The notes: generated from the sequence alone by a model not told the origin. Positions 50,216 to 62,880 are shown, counted from the stretch's first letter. The stretch: 64,000 nucleotides of DNA from Marinobacterium sp. xm-d-530 (GCF_013283365.1 NZ_WBYM01000003.1:306838-370837); one strand, 5' to 3'. A program made the numbers and translations.

Positions 50216-51082
50216 ATGAGCACTAAACGTCGTGGATTGGGTCGTGGTTTAGACGCCCTACTTTCCGGTTCTGCAGCGACTGTCGCGAACGACCAATCGA
50301 GTGACTCTACGCAACTCACTGAACTGGCGGTTGAGCGCCTAAGTCGTGGTCGTTACCAACCGCGCCGTGATATGGAGCCTCAAGCGCTTGAAGAGCTAGC
50401 CGCTTCGATTAAAGCGCAAGGCATTATGCAGCCGATTGTGGTGCGACCTATCGGTGGTGATAATTTTGAAATCATCGCGGGTGAGCGTCGCTGGCGTGCA
50501 GCCCAGATGGCTGGTTTAGAGCGTGTGCCTGTTGTCATTCGAGATGTTCCTGATGAAGCGGCCATTGCGATGGCACTCATCGAAAACATTCAACGTGAAA
50601 ACCTAAACCCGATCGAAGAGGCCATAGCCCTGCAGCGCCTTCAGCAGGAGTTTGAACTGTCACAGCAAGAGGTGGCTGATGCCGTTGGAAAATCGCGCAC
50701 CGCCGTTGCCAACCTTCTGCGTCTTCTTAACCTGACCGACGAAGTCAAACGTATGTTAGAGCATGGAGACCTTGAGATGGGTCATGCGCGTGCTCTACTG
50801 CCTCTCACGGAAGCGTTACAGATCGATGCCGGTCGAGAGGTTGTGGCTAAAGGCCTATCGGTTCGTCAGACTGAGTTATTGGTGCGCACTTTGCAAAATC
50901 CAACGGAGCCTAAAGCGAAGCCAGAGCTTACCAGCAAGCATGAGCGTATCGTTGAAGATCTGACTCGACTGCTATCTACCAAAGTGACGCTGAGCGAAAA
51001 CGCAAAGGGTCAGGGTAAGATTGTGATCAGCTACAATGATGCTAAAGAGCTAAAAGCGATCGTTAAACAACTTCGCGATTAA
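50216..51082 (+). CDS. parB: Chromosome partitioning protein ParB (Spo0J)
   Basis: A 288-aa ParB. N-terminal KRRGLGRGLDALL is the ParA-interaction region. The ParB/Srx CTP-binding domain includes QPIVVRP and GERRWRAAQMAGL, with ENIQRENLNPIEEA. The HTH is LSQQEVADAVGKSRTAVANLLRLL, followed by a dimerisation tail. It should bind the two parS sites at 32560-32635 and spread. It lies 9 bases after parA. Confidence 0.96.
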   Translation: MSTKRRGLGRGLDALLSGSAATVANDQSSDSTQLTELAVERLSRGRYQPRRDMEPQALEELAASIKAQGIMQPIVVRPIGGDNFEIIAGERRWRAAQMAGLERVPVVIRDVPDEAAIAMALIENIQRENLNPIEEAIALQRLQQEFELSQQEVADAVGKSRTAVANLLRLLNLTDEVKRMLEHGDLEMGHARALLPLTEALQIDAGREVVAKGLSVRQTELLVRTLQNPTEPKAKPELTSKHERIVEDLTRLLSTKVTLSENAKGQGKIVISYNDAKELKAIVKQLRD

Positions 51083-51121
51083 AGCGAACAAGACCTTAGT
51101 CATAGTTAGACTACTCTGTGC

Positions 51122-51150
51122 TTGATGCTTATTCCCTTTTCACCTACAAT
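51122..51150 (+). promoter_or_regulatory. Putative sigma-70 promoter of the atp operon
   Basis: TTGATG (51122-51127) and TACAAT (51145-51150) are separated by exactly 17 bases, about 45 bases before atpI. Confidence 0.7.
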
Positions 51151-51194
51151 TGCGCCCGCATTAGCTGGGATAAACGCACTACTTTTGGGCAAAG

Positions 51195-51596
51195 ATGATG
51201 AATCCAAACCTCATTGGTAAGCGTTCTGATAGGGCGAAAGCTCGATATTTCACCGTTTTGAAATATCAGTCAGGCATCCTGTTAGTGCTAAGTGCAGTCG
51301 CTGTATTTATTGATTTTGTAGCAGCGTACTCAATGCTTATAGGTGGTTTAATCTACTTGATTCCTAACGCCTATTTCGCAAACAAGCACTTTAACAAGCA
51401 GACACAGGGGTCTGCACAAGGGACACTCGCAGAGTTGTATGCGAGTCAAATATGGAAAATGGCATTGATGGCCATCAGTTTTTCACTGGCGTTTGTGCTG
51501 GTAAAACCCATCAGTGTTTTTTCCTTATTTGCGATGTTGATTCTGCTTCAGGTCAGTAATCTGATCATGCAGTTCGGCGTTAAAACGGATTCTTAA
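51195..51596 (+). CDS. atpI: ATP synthase protein I (AtpI)
   Basis: A 133-aa membrane protein with about four hydrophobic segments (for example LLVLSAVAVFIDFVAAYSML and MALMAISFSLAFVLVKPISV). Position and size identify AtpI, which helps c-ring assembly and is the first, poorly conserved gene of most atp operons. The start is at tandem ATG codons at 51195 and 51198. Confidence 0.88.
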   Translation: MMNPNLIGKRSDRAKARYFTVLKYQSGILLVLSAVAVFIDFVAAYSMLIGGLIYLIPNAYFANKHFNKQTQGSAQGTLAELYASQIWKMALMAISFSLAFVLVKPISVFSLFAMLILLQVSNLIMQFGVKTDS

Positions 51597-51606
51597 CCTT
51601 CGATAA

Positions 51607-52443
<837 letters not shown>

Positions 52444-52486
52444 GCGGAATAACAAGAGTTTACTAACTGTAATAACCTTAAATTAA

Positions 52487-52738
<252 letters not shown>

Positions 52739-52808
52739 CAAGTAGTTTTTTAACTAGATACCCCATGGGTTTCACTACTTTTAATCAGACAACCGCGAGG
52801 ATAATGGC

Positions 52809-53279
52809 GTGAATATCAATCTCACCATCATTGGTCAGGCTATCGCGTTCTTCATCTTCGTCGTATTTTGTATGAAATACGTATGGCCACCACTAACAAG
52901 TGCACTGGCTGAACGTAAGAAGAAGATTGCAGATGGTCTTGATGCGGCAGAACGCGCTGAGCGCGATCTGAAGCTAGCTCAAGAGAAAGCGACAGATAAT
53001 CTGCGCGAATCTAAAGAGCAAGCAGCTGCCATCATTGAACAGGCCAACAAGCGGGCTAACCAGATTGTTGACGAAGCTAAAGAGCAAGCGCGCGAAGAAG
53101 CTAATCGCGTTAAAGCTGCTGCTGAAGCGGAAATCGAACAAGAGATCAACCAAGCGAAGGAAGCTCTTCGTGCACAGGTTGCAGCACTAGCACTAGCTGG
53201 CGCTGAAAAAATTCTGGAAGCCTCTGTTGACGAGAAAGCACACGCACAGTTAGTTGAAAAACTAGCTGCGGAGCTTTAA
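52809..53279 (+). CDS. atpF: ATP synthase Fo subunit b
   Basis: A 156-aa peripheral-stalk subunit: an N-terminal membrane helix ([20 protein letters not shown]) followed by a long charged coiled coil rich in Ala, Glu and Lys. The start is GTG at 52809 with GAGG upstream; the ATG 5 bases earlier is out of frame and immediately stops. It holds the alpha3beta3 head with subunit delta. Confidence 0.95.
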   Translation: MNINLTIIGQAIAFFIFVVFCMKYVWPPLTSALAERKKKIADGLDAAERAERDLKLAQEKATDNLRESKEQAAAIIEQANKRANQIVDEAKEQAREEANRVKAAAEAEIEQEINQAKEALRAQVAALALAGAEKILEASVDEKAHAQLVEKLAAEL

Positions 53280-53291
53280 GCGAGGTTTACG

Positions 53292-53828
53292 ATGGCTGAA
53301 CTCAATACAGTCGCTCGGCCCTACACAAAAGCTGCATTTGAATATGCAGCTAGCAAGGGCAGCCTCGATCAGTGGGCTAACATGCTGTCAATCGCTGCCT
53401 CTTGTGTAGCGGATGCGACAGTAGCCCAGGTGCTGGCAAACCCAGCCCTAACGTCTGAGCAGAAAGCTGGGACGCTGAATGGCCTTTTAGAAGGCGACAT
53501 CGACCAAGCGGGCCAAAACTTTATGGCTCTATTGGCAGAAAATCAGCGCTTGGCTCTGTTGCCAGAGATCGCTGCACAGTTCAAAAAGCTGAAGTCAGCT
53601 CAGGAAGCTTCAATTGAAGTGGATCTGACAACTGCCTTCGATCTTGCTGATGAACAGCAGCAGAAATTGGCTAAGGCGCTTAGCACCAAGTTGGGTCGTG
53701 AAGTAGCAGTCACTGCACAGGTAGACAAGTCTATCCTAGGCGGTGTAATTGTTCGTACAGACGACCTTGTGATCGACGGTTCGGTTCGTGCTCGACTTGC
53801 GAAACTGGCCGAAGCGATGAATTCCTGA
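53292..53828 (+). CDS. atpH: ATP synthase F1 subunit delta
   Basis: A 178-aa OSCP/delta subunit. It begins MAELNTVARPYTKAAFEYA and contains a C-terminal domain with GREVAVTAQVDKSILGGVIVRTDDLVIDGSVR, diagnostic for the family. It links the b stalk to the top of the F1 head. It lies 12 bases after atpF. Confidence 0.95.
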   Translation: MAELNTVARPYTKAAFEYAASKGSLDQWANMLSIAASCVADATVAQVLANPALTSEQKAGTLNGLLEGDIDQAGQNFMALLAENQRLALLPEIAAQFKKLKSAQEASIEVDLTTAFDLADEQQQKLAKALSTKLGREVAVTAQVDKSILGGVIVRTDDLVIDGSVRARLAKLAEAMNS

Positions 53829-53843
53829 GAATGAGGAATAGAA

Positions 53844-55388
53844 ATGCAGCAACTGAATCCATCTGAGATCAGCGAGATTCTCAAGAAGCGCATCGAGTCA
53901 CTTGATGTGTCTTCAGAAGCCCGTAACGAGGGCACAATCGTTAGCGTATCCGATGGTATCATCCTGATCCACGGTCTAGCTGACGTAATGTACGGCGAAA
54001 TGATCGAGTTCCCTGGTGGCGTCTACGGTATGGCGCTTAACCTTGAGCGTGACTCTGTCGGTGCCGTAGTTCTTGGTGATTACCAAGGTCTTAAAGAAGG
54101 CATGACGGCTAAATGTACTGGCCGTATCCTTGAAGTACCAGTAGGTCCTGAGCTACTTGGTCGCGTTGTAGACGCACTAGGTAACCCAATCGACGGTAAA
54201 GGTGCTATCGACGCAAAAATCACAGACGCAGTAGAGAAGGTAGCGCCAGGCGTTATCGCTCGTCAGTCTGTTGACCAGCCAGTTCAGACTGGTCTGAAAG
54301 CGATCGATGCAATGGTACCAATCGGCCGTGGTCAGCGTGAGTTGATCATCGGTGACCGTCAGATCGGTAAGTCGGCAATTGCGATCGACGCGATCATCAA
54401 CCAGAAAGGTACTGGTATCAAATGTATCTACGTAGCAGTGGGCCAGAAACAGTCTACTATCGCTAACGTAGTACGTAAGCTTGAAGAGCACGGCGCAATG
54501 GATCACACGATCGTTGTAGCAGCGGGTGCAGCAGATCCTGCAGCAATGCAGTTCCTAGCTCCATACGCAGGCTGTGCAATGGGTGAGTACTTCCGTGACC
54601 GCGGTGAAGACGCACTGATTATCTACGATGACCTAACTAAACAAGCTTGGGCTTACCGTCAGATTTCACTTCTTCTTCGTCGTCCACCAGGTCGTGAAGC
54701 ATACCCAGGTGACGTATTCTACCTACACTCACGCCTACTAGAGCGTGCAGCGCGTGTTAACGCTGACTACGTAGAAGAGTTCACTAAAGGTGAAGTTAAA
54801 GGACAAACAGGTTCATTGACTGCTCTACCTGTAATCGAGACTCAGGGTGGCGACGTTTCGGCGTTCGTACCAACCAACGTTATCTCGATCACAGACGGTC
54901 AGATCTTCCTTGAAACTGGTATGTTTAACTCAGGTATTCGTCCTGCGATCAACGCAGGTCTGTCAGTATCACGTGTAGGTGGTGCGGCTCAGACTAAAGT
55001 CATCAAGAAATTGGGTGGCGGTGTACGTCTAGCACTTGCACAGTACCGTGAATTGGCAGCGTTCTCGCAGTTTGCTTCAGACCTTGACGAAGCGACTCGT
55101 GCACAACTAGAGCACGGTCAGCGCGTTACAGAACTGATGAAGCAGAAGCAGTACTCTCCAATGTCTGTCGCTGAGATGGGCTTGAGCTTGTACGCTGCGA
55201 ACGAAGGCTTCCTGAGCGACGTAGAATTGAACAAAATCGGTGCATTCGAAGCTGCATTGGTTGCATACTTCAACTCGGAGCATGCTGACCTGATGGCTAA
55301 AGTGAATGAATCAGGCGATTACAATGACGAAATCGCTGCTGGATTCAAAGCTGGCATCGAGAAGTTCAAATCTACCCAGACTTGGTAA
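53844..55388 (+). CDS. atpA: ATP synthase F1 subunit alpha
   Basis: A 514-aa subunit. Non-catalytic Walker [10 protein letters not shown] lies near residue 170, with [17 protein letters not shown] as Walker B and [17 protein letters not shown] as the signature region. It begins [13 protein letters not shown]. Codon use is strongly biased (high expression). An 11-bp hairpin separates it from atpG. Confidence 0.98.
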   Translation: MQQLNPSEISEILKKRIESLDVSSEARNEGTIVSVSDGIILIHGLADVMYGEMIEFPGGVYGMALNLERDSVGAVVLGDYQGLKEGMTAKCTGRILEVPVGPELLGRVVDALGNPIDGKGAIDAKITDAVEKVAPGVIARQSVDQPVQTGLKAIDAMVPIGRGQRELIIGDRQIGKSAIAIDAIINQKGTGIKCIYVAVGQKQSTIANVVRKLEEHGAMDHTIVVAAGAADPAAMQFLAPYAGCAMGEYFRDRGEDALIIYDDLTKQAWAYRQISLLLRRPPGREAYPGDVFYLHSRLLERAARVNADYVEEFTKGEVKGQTGSLTALPVIETQGGDVSAFVPTNVISITDGQIFLETGMFNSGIRPAINAGLSVSRVGGAAQTKVIKKLGGGVRLALAQYRELAAFSQFASDLDEATRAQLEHGQRVTELMKQKQYSPMSVAEMGLSLYAANEGFLSDVELNKIGAFEAALVAYFNSEHADLMAKVNESGDYNDEIAAGFKAGIEKFKSTQTW

Positions 55389-55409
55389 GCGCTCGAGTTA
55401 TGAGCAGAA

Positions 55410-55434
55410 CGGCTGAACAGACTCTGTTCAGCCG
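55410..55434 (+). other. Intercistronic hairpin between atpA and atpG
   Basis: CGGCTGAACAG / CTGTTCAGCCG forms a perfect 11-bp stem with loop ACT, 20 bases after atpA. No T-run follows, so it probably stabilises or marks processing of the atp message rather than ending it. Confidence 0.65.
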
Positions 55435-55463
55435 ATACTAAGTCAAGGAATAGAGGCGGATTT

Positions 55464-56327
55464 ATGGCAGTCGGAAAAGAGATTAAGACGCAGATCGCGA
55501 GTATCGGTAGCACACGTAAGATTACCAGCGCCATGGAAATGGTTGCTGCATCTAAGATGCGCCGTGCCCAAGATCGCATGGAGTCTTCTCGTCCATACGC
55601 ACGCAGTATCCGTGGTGTGATTCAGCACTTAGCGAAAGCTAACCCTGAATACAAACACCTTTACATGCAGAACAACGACCTGAAACGAGTAGGTTTCATT
55701 GTTGTCGGTTCTGATCGCGGACTCTGTGGTGGCCTGAACGTTAACTTGTTCAAGGCTGCTATTGGCAAAATGAAGGAGTTCAATTCACAGAATGTCGAGA
55801 TCGATTTCTGTGCAATTGGTGGTAAAGCAGTTAGCTTCTTCCGTAACTACGGCGGTAACGTTAAGGCAGCAACAAGCGGCCTAGGCGATGCACCAGAGTT
55901 GGAAGCGCTAATCGGTTCAGTAAAAGTGATGCTTGATAGCTTCAACGAAGGCAAACTTGACCGTCTATACGTGGTATCGAACGAGTTCGTTAACACCATG
56001 ACGCAAAAGCCGACTATTGAACAGCTTCTGCCCCTTCAGGCTGAAGAAGACGACGACACTCTCAACCACCACTGGGATTACATCTACGAGCCAGATGCTC
56101 GTGATCTACTAACAGGTCTTTTGACTCGTTACGTTGAATCAATGGTGTACCAAGCAGTTGTTGAGAATAACGCCTGTGAACAGGCAGCGCGTATGTTGGC
56201 AATGAAGAATGCAACCGACAACGCCGGCAACCTAATCGACGAGCTTCAGTTGATCTACAACAAAGCGCGTCAGGCAGCGATTACACAGGAAATTTCTGAA
56301 ATCGTAAGTGGTGCTGCTGCTGTTTAA
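55464..56327 (+). CDS. atpG: ATP synthase F1 subunit gamma
   Basis: A 287-aa central rotor subunit. N-terminal [20 protein letters not shown] and [15 protein letters not shown] are conserved, and the C-terminal [15 protein letters not shown] is the coiled-coil end entering the head. RBS AAGGAA precedes the ATG region. Confidence 0.97.
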   Translation: MAVGKEIKTQIASIGSTRKITSAMEMVAASKMRRAQDRMESSRPYARSIRGVIQHLAKANPEYKHLYMQNNDLKRVGFIVVGSDRGLCGGLNVNLFKAAIGKMKEFNSQNVEIDFCAIGGKAVSFFRNYGGNVKAATSGLGDAPELEALIGSVKVMLDSFNEGKLDRLYVVSNEFVNTMTQKPTIEQLLPLQAEEDDDTLNHHWDYIYEPDARDLLTGLLTRYVESMVYQAVVENNACEQAARMLAMKNATDNAGNLIDELQLIYNKARQAAITQEISEIVSGAAAV

Positions 56328-56352
56328 AGCAGTTAACAGGCTAATAAGTTAA

Positions 56353-57762
<1,410 letters not shown>

Positions 57763-57794
57763 TCCCTTAAGCGGAACCTGAAGAGGTAATTGAA

Positions 57795-58220
57795 ATGGCT
57801 ATGACTGTTCATTGTGACATCGTAAGTGCAGAGGAAGAGATCTTCTCTGGCCTTATCGAATTCGTCTCTGTGAGAGGTAGCCTGGGTGAGCTGGGTATCT
57901 ACCCAGGTCACACTCCGCTTTTGTCGGAAATCAAACCAGGCCCTGTCGAGCTTCGCAAGCAGGGCGGTGAAGAGGATATCTTCTACGTATCTGGCGGCTT
58001 CCTAGAGGTTCAACCACACAAGATTACTGTGTTGGCTGATACTGCACTACGTGCAGGCGACCTTGATGAAGCAACCGCGGTAGAAGCGCAGAAGCATGCT
58101 GAACAAGCAATGGCTGATAAGCAGGGTGAGTTCGAATACTCACGTGCTGCGACTCAGCTTGCTGAAGCAGCTGCACAGCTTCGTACCCTCGATGCAATTC
58201 GCCGCAAACTCGGCAAATAA
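57795..58220 (+). CDS. atpC: ATP synthase F1 subunit epsilon
   Basis: A 141-aa subunit with the N-terminal beta-sandwich ([32 protein letters not shown]) and a C-terminal helix pair that can inhibit ATPase activity. It ends the atp operon; a strong terminator follows 13 bases later. RBS GAGG is upstream. Confidence 0.97.
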   Translation: MAMTVHCDIVSAEEEIFSGLIEFVSVRGSLGELGIYPGHTPLLSEIKPGPVELRKQGGEEDIFYVSGGFLEVQPHKITVLADTALRAGDLDEATAVEAQKHAEQAMADKQGEFEYSRAATQLAEAAAQLRTLDAIRRKLGK

Positions 58221-58233
58221 GATCTACACGATC

Positions 58234-58262
58234 AAAAAAGGCAGCTTCGGCTGCCTTTTTTT
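58234..58262 (+). terminator. Terminator of the atp operon
   Basis: Stem GGCAGC / GCTGCC with TTCG loop, preceded by A6 and followed by T7. Confidence 0.95.
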
Positions 58263-58280
58263 GTGCTTTGAAAAAGCACC

Positions 58281-58422
58281 GTGTCTGACCTTTAGTCTGA
58301 CACGACTCAGGAGTTACGCTACAGTCTCTGGTAGACGCTGACAAAGCCGATGACAGGCTGAAAGCCTGTCACGGTCACTCCGTAGCTGGTTTAGTACACA
58401 GTGACAGGCATTCAGCCTGTCA
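58281..58422. repeat. Cluster of REP-like palindromes
   Basis: Three imperfect palindromes of one family follow the atp terminator: GTGTCTGACCTTTAGTCTGA... at 58281, TGACAGGCTGAAAGCCTGTC at 58351-58371 (9-bp perfect stem), and TGACAGGCATTCAGCCTGTC at 58402-58422, inverted relative to the second. They share the core of the copies near 11.5-12.3 kb. Confidence 0.75.
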
Positions 58423-58508
58423 TCTGCACTCATAAGTTACCTCTCATCTGAACTAAAACACATAGGCTGGCGTACAGAACGACATCAACTTTGTTTTCAG
58501 AGGTTTAG

Positions 58509-58796
58509 ATGTCACAAAAGCTAGCACACGCCGGCCTGTCGGAAGAGGCGATCTCGCGAGTCATTGAGATGGCTTGGGAAGATCGAACACCCTTTGAAGC
58601 GATTGAGGGGTTGTACAATTTATCTGAGCCTCAAGTGATCAAGTTAATGCAGCGTGAGATGAAGCCCAGTTCGTTTCGCATGTGGCGTGAACGTGTCTCT
58701 GGTCGCAACACCAAACATCTTAAAAAGCGTCCAGAGGGGATTGATCGCGGCTACTGCTCACGCCAGTACAAGATGGTCAGTAAGCCTAAACGCTAA
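58509..58796 (+). CDS. TIGR03643/DUF2805 family protein
   Basis: A 95-aa basic protein. LSEEAISRVIEMAWEDRTPFEAIEGLYNLSEPQVIKLMQREM, read in two halves, looks like a helix-turn-helix, followed by SSFRMWRERVSGRNTKH and a Lys/Arg-rich tail. This matches the DUF2805/TIGR03643 family of unknown function. DNA binding is only an inference. Its stop overlaps the stop of the convergent TrmB-type gene by 4 bases. Confidence 0.82.
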   Translation: MSQKLAHAGLSEEAISRVIEMAWEDRTPFEAIEGLYNLSEPQVIKLMQREMKPSSFRMWRERVSGRNTKHLKKRPEGIDRGYCSRQYKMVSKPKR

Positions 58797-59533
58797 AGCA
58801 GGCGCCAGAGTGTATCAAATATGATCTTCTGCGCGGCCGCTACTTCACTTGAATCGATAACCACCGCAGTTGGGTAGTTATCTGAGGCTAACGAGATGAT
58901 GGCAATTTTTGGTGGATAGATCGCTATATAAGCGGCGTCCACTGGCCCCTCGGTTTTAATCCATTTACGTTCTGATAGATCAGCACTTTCACCCCCATCT
59001 CCAATCGCAATAACCCGTACCTTGATCTTTCGAGCAACACGCTGAGCTGTGAAGTTTGGGAAAGGGCGGTAGAGATGCTTTCGAATCGGTTTTGATGAGA
59101 AGACAGAGTAGATTGGCTCAGGGTTTGAGCTAACACTGTTAAGGATATCCCTAAGAACCTGCTCAATCCCCTCGTCACCCTCATACCACTGAACATTGGC
59201 TGCGCTAAAATCAGGCGAGAGTTGATGCAGCTCGGGTATGACACGACGCTTTAACTCTTCAACAGCGAGATCTAAGCGTTTACGGCGTTCTTCAGCCAGT
59301 TCTACCAACACTTCAGGCTCACGTGCTGTGAAGATGCGGCGCTTACCTTTTGGCAGATAGCTGACCACACCTAACGCCTGCATCTGCTTCAGTGCTTCAT
59401 AGGTTGTGCCGCGATTGACCCCTGCACGCTCAGCAATGGTACGAATCGAACTGGGGCCAAGCGCTAGCAGGGCCTTGTAGATTGAGACGTCACGGTCGCT
59501 AAGACCGATCTCTAAAAACAGCGAATTATCCAT
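58793..59533 (-). CDS. TrmB-type transcriptional regulator
   Basis: A 246-aa protein with an N-terminal winged HTH (LSDRDVSIYKALLALGPSS, AGVNRGTTYEALKQM) of the TrmB/sugar-responsive type, then a coiled segment and a C-terminal ligand-type domain. The ATG at 59533 is used rather than TTG at 59542, with no strong ribosome binding site in either case. It is divergent from glmU, which lies about 100 bases away, so control of amino-sugar genes is conceivable but unsupported. Confidence 0.78.
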   Translation of the reverse strand: MDNSLFLEIGLSDRDVSIYKALLALGPSSIRTIAERAGVNRGTTYEALKQMQALGVVSYLPKGKRRIFTAREPEVLVELAEERRKRLDLAVEELKRRVIPELHQLSPDFSAANVQWYEGDEGIEQVLRDILNSVSSNPEPIYSVFSSKPIRKHLYRPFPNFTAQRVARKIKVRVIAIGDGGESADLSERKWIKTEGPVDAAYIAIYPPKIAIISLASDNYPTAVVIDSSEVAAAQKIIFDTLWRLL

Positions 59534-59631
59534 ATTTGTCAATTTTTTTATGACATTTAACCTTGCAGCAGTGTGCGCTTAGGTTAAAGTATCGTCAAGT
59601 GGATAAATTTTGTTTTTGGAAACACCCGTTA

Positions 59632-60996
59632 ATGTCGATAGATGTAGTCATTCTTGCGGCCGGTCAAGGCAGCCGTATGAAATCTAAACTCCCTAAAGTC
59701 CTTCACCCTTTGGCAGGAAAATCGCTGGTAAAGCACGTCATTGATCAAGCGAGTCAGTTAAACAACAGCGCGATGCATATTGTGGTTGGCCATGGTGCGG
59801 ATCAGGTTAAAGAGGCGTTGTCCGATCTATCTTGCCAATTTTATACACAGGCTGAGCAGCTAGGCACGGGCCATGCCGTTGCACAGGCCTCAGCGGGTCT
59901 TCGTGCAGGCGGTGTTACGCTAGTGCTTTACGGCGATGTGCCATTAACACCGGCGAGTGTGCTAGAGCAGATGGTACAGGTCGCGCAAACGGGTAAAGTA
60001 TCGCTTCTGACGGTTAACCTAGACGATCCAACAGGATACGGCCGTATTCTTCGCAGTGCCGTTAACGATGTCGTGGGTATTGTGGAACAGAAGGATGCCA
60101 ATGAAGAGCAATTGGCGATCACTGAAGTGAACACCGGCATTATGGCGATGCCTACCGATCATCTAAACGAATGGTTGCCGCAACTCTCTTCCGATAACGC
60201 ACAGGGTGAGTACTACCTAACCGATTTGATCGCAATGGCGGCGGAGTCGGGCGTAACGGTTCAAGCACTTCATCCTGCCTCTGAGTACGAAGTACAGGGT
60301 GTGAATAATCGTCGACAACTCGCTGAATTAGAGCGTTGGTATCAACTGCAGCAGGCCAATGCTGCGATGGATGCTGGTGTCACCTTGGCGGATCCTGCTC
60401 GATTCGATGTGCGCGGGCAACTGACGGTAGGGCAAGATAGCCAGATTGACGTTAACTTCGTTGCAGAAGGCGAGGTACGCATTGGCTCAAACGTTGTGAT
60501 TGGGCCTAATTGCAGCGTTAAAAATTCGATTATCGGTGACGGTGTAGAGATTCTTGCGAACACCCACATTGATGGTGCTGTCATTGCCGATGCTTGTCAG
60601 TTGGGCCCTTTTGCTCGTATCCGTCCTGGCTCACAACTGGCGGCTGGAGTGAAAGTCGGCAACTTTGTTGAGACGAAGAAAGCTTTGGTTGGTAAAGGAT
60701 CTAAGTTGAATCACCTCTCTTACATTGGCGATGCAAACATCGGTGAAGAGGTAAATATTGGTGCCGGCACCATTACCTGTAATTACGACGGTGTGAACAA
60801 ATCCCTGACCGAGATTGGCGATCGCGCCTTTATTGGTTCAAACAGTTCATTGGTTGCACCCGTGCATGTGGGTGCAGGAGCAACCATCGGTGCAGGCTCC
60901 ACCATTACCAGCAAAGTGGAAGAGGATCAGCTCTCCGTTGCACGTGGTAAGCAGAGAAATATTTCGGGCTGGAAACGCCCAGTGAAGAAAGGTTAA
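59632..60996 (+). CDS. glmU: Bifunctional GlcNAc-1-P uridyltransferase / GlcN-1-P acetyltransferase
   Basis: A 454-aa enzyme making UDP-GlcNAc for peptidoglycan and LPS. The N-terminal pyrophosphorylase has LAAGQGSRMKSKLPKVLHP, LYGDVPL and EVNTGIMA. The C-terminal left-handed beta-helix has GPFARIRPGS, NHLSYIGDA and NIGAGTITCNYDG. The ATG at 59632 gives the standard N-terminus; the frame is open upstream to 59563. glmS follows 5 bases later. Confidence 0.97.
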   Translation: MSIDVVILAAGQGSRMKSKLPKVLHPLAGKSLVKHVIDQASQLNNSAMHIVVGHGADQVKEALSDLSCQFYTQAEQLGTGHAVAQASAGLRAGGVTLVLYGDVPLTPASVLEQMVQVAQTGKVSLLTVNLDDPTGYGRILRSAVNDVVGIVEQKDANEEQLAITEVNTGIMAMPTDHLNEWLPQLSSDNAQGEYYLTDLIAMAAESGVTVQALHPASEYEVQGVNNRRQLAELERWYQLQQANAAMDAGVTLADPARFDVRGQLTVGQDSQIDVNFVAEGEVRIGSNVVIGPNCSVKNSIIGDGVEILANTHIDGAVIADACQLGPFARIRPGSQLAAGVKVGNFVETKKALVGKGSKLNHLSYIGDANIGEEVNIGAGTITCNYDGVNKSLTEIGDRAFIGSNSSLVAPVHVGAGATIGAGSTITSKVEEDQLSVARGKQRNISGWKRPVKKG

Positions 60997-61001
60997 TTGT
61001 T

Positions 61002-62825
61002 ATGTGCGGTATTGTAGGTGCAGTCTCTGAACGCCAGGTCAGCGGTATTCTATTAGAGGGTCTTAGTCGATTGGAGTATCGCGGCTATGACTCTGCGGGC
61101 ATGGCCATTCATGATGGTCAATCGGTGAATCGTCTTCGCCGTATTGGCAAAGTACAGGCTCTTAAGGATGCTCAAGAAGCGTCACCGATCACAGGTACAC
61201 TTGGCATTGCTCATACGCGTTGGGCCACTCATGGTGTGCCTGCAGAGCACAACGCTCACCCGCACATGTCAGGAGATAGTGTTGCTGTTGTTCATAACGG
61301 TATCATCGAAAATTTCGAAGAGCTAAAAGCTGAATTGCTTGCTGATGGTTTTCAATTCTCATCTGAGACTGATACAGAAGTAATCGCTCACTTACTTGCT
61401 AAGATCCTTAATACTGAAGGTTCACTTATTGCAGCGTTGCCAAAAGTCATCGCCCGTCTCGAGGGTGCATTCGCCTTGGGCGTGGTACACAAGGATCTAC
61501 CAGACCAGCTCTATACCGCACGTAAAGGCAGTCCACTGGTTGTTGGTGTCGGCATTGGTGAAAACTTTATCGCATCCGATCAGCTGGCACTGCTCCCTGT
61601 TACAGACCGTTTCATGTTTCTAGAAGATGGCGATATTGGCTGCCTGACTCGTGATGAGATTCGTGTTTGGGATGCGACAGGTCAATCGGTTGAGAGAGCA
61701 GTGTCGCGTTACGAGCACTCAGCAAGTGCAGCTGAAAAAGGCGAATTTAAGCACTTTATGATGAAAGAGATCTATGAGCAGCCGACTGTAATGGCGGATG
61801 TGCTTGAAGGTCGTTTAACCGGAGATCGTCTTCTTGAGCAGTGCTTTGGTGCAGAGGCTGCAGAACTGTTTGATAACACTAAGCAGGTTTTAATTCTTGC
61901 CTGTGGTACTAGCTATCATGCCGGTATGGTGGCGCGTTACTGGATCGAAGAATTAGCTAATTTGCCATGTTCGGTAGAGGTGGCATCTGAGTTTCGTTAC
62001 CGCAAAGCCGTTGTACCCGAAGGCACTCTATTGCTGACGATTTCTCAATCGGGTGAGACCGCTGACACCTTGGCCGCACTGCGTGATATTCAATCTCGAG
62101 TGGCGGGTTCATTAGCTATCTGTAACGTTCCTGGTAGCTCGCTGGTCCGTGAATCACAACTTTCTCTGATGACACAGGCAGGTCCAGAGATTGGCGTAGC
62201 GTCTACTAAAGCGTTCACGTCACAGCTTGTTGCTCTGATGCTGACAACGGTCGCGCTGGCCCGCCGACAGGGGCTGACCGATGAGAAAGAGGCCTACATC
62301 ATCCACTCACTGCGCCAACTACCTGGTTTACTTGAGCAAGTGATTGGCTTGGATGATCAGATTCAGAAGATGTCAGAAGCGTTTGCTGAGAAGCACCACT
62401 CGCTCTTCCTAGGTCGAGGCGCGCTCTATCCAGTTGCAATGGAAGGCGCACTTAAGCTCAAAGAGATCTCCTACATTCATGCTGAAGCCTACCCTGCCGG
62501 TGAGCTAAAGCATGGTCCACTGGCTCTGGTCGACAAAGAGATGCCGGTCATTGCCGTTGCCCCGCGTAACGACATGCTGGATAAGCTGAAAGCGAATCTT
62601 CAAGAAGTTCGAGCGCGTGGCGGTGAGCTATTTGTCTTCGCGGAAGAAGGTACTATCCAAGAGGAAGAGGGTATTCATGTCATTGAACTGCCCGTTGTCG
62701 ATTTCTGGTTAGAACCGCTGGTTTACACCATTCCTCTTCAGCTACTCTCTTATCATGTAGCTGTTCTAAAAGGCACCGATGTCGACCAACCCCGCAACCT
62801 TGCGAAATCAGTAACCGTGGAATAA
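61002..62825 (+). CDS. glmS: Glutamine-fructose-6-phosphate aminotransferase
   Basis: A 607-aa enzyme making glucosamine-6-phosphate. Cys 2 (MCGIVGA) is the glutaminase nucleophile, with HTRWATHG next. The two SIS domains include CGTSYHAGMVARYW, SQSGETADTLAAL, TKAFTSQ and GRGALYPVAMEGALKLKEISYIH, and the C-terminal NLAKSVTVE is the standard end. The 3' end of glmS is the classical Tn7 attachment site, and accessory DNA follows here. Confidence 0.98.
   Translation: MCGIVGAVSERQVSGILLEGLSRLEYRGYDSAGMAIHDGQSVNRLRRIGKVQALKDAQEASPITGTLGIAHTRWATHGVPAEHNAHPHMSGDSVAVVHNGIIENFEELKAELLADGFQFSSETDTEVIAHLLAKILNTEGSLIAALPKVIARLEGAFALGVVHKDLPDQLYTARKGSPLVVGVGIGENFIASDQLALLPVTDRFMFLEDGDIGCLTRDEIRVWDATGQSVERAVSRYEHSASAAEKGEFKHFMMKEIYEQPTVMADVLEGRLTGDRLLEQCFGAEAAELFDNTKQVLILACGTSYHAGMVARYWIEELANLPCSVEVASEFRYRKAVVPEGTLLLTISQSGETADTLAALRDIQSRVAGSLAICNVPGSSLVRESQLSLMTQAGPEIGVASTKAFTSQLVALMLTTVALARRQGLTDEKEAYIIHSLRQLPGLLEQVIGLDDQIQKMSEAFAEKHHSLFLGRGALYPVAMEGALKLKEISYIHAEAYPAGELKHGPLALVDKEMPVIAVAPRNDMLDKLKANLQEVRARGGELFVFAEEGTIQEEEGIHVIELPVVDFWLEPLVYTIPLQLLSYHVAVLKGTDVDQPRNLAKSVTVE
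62787..62825 (+). other. attTn7-type recognition segment in glmS 3' end
   Basis: The last codons of glmS (encoding RNLAKSVTVE) correspond to the TnsD-recognised part of attTn7 described in E. coli. The DNA after it is AT-rich accessory sequence with an IS fragment. No Tn7-like end was identified, so occupation of the site is unproven. Confidence 0.45.
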
Positions 62826-62836
62826 ATTCCTTAGAC

Positions 62837-62880
62837 GAGGTTACTAATATCTCCTTAAATATCAGGGTGTTAGTAACCTC
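62837..62880. repeat. Inverted repeat downstream of glmS
   Basis: GAGGTTACTAA (62837-62847) and TTAGTAACCTC (62870-62880) form an 11-bp perfect stem with a 22-base loop, 12 bases after glmS. It could end the glmS message or mark a junction; there is no T-run. Confidence 0.65.
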
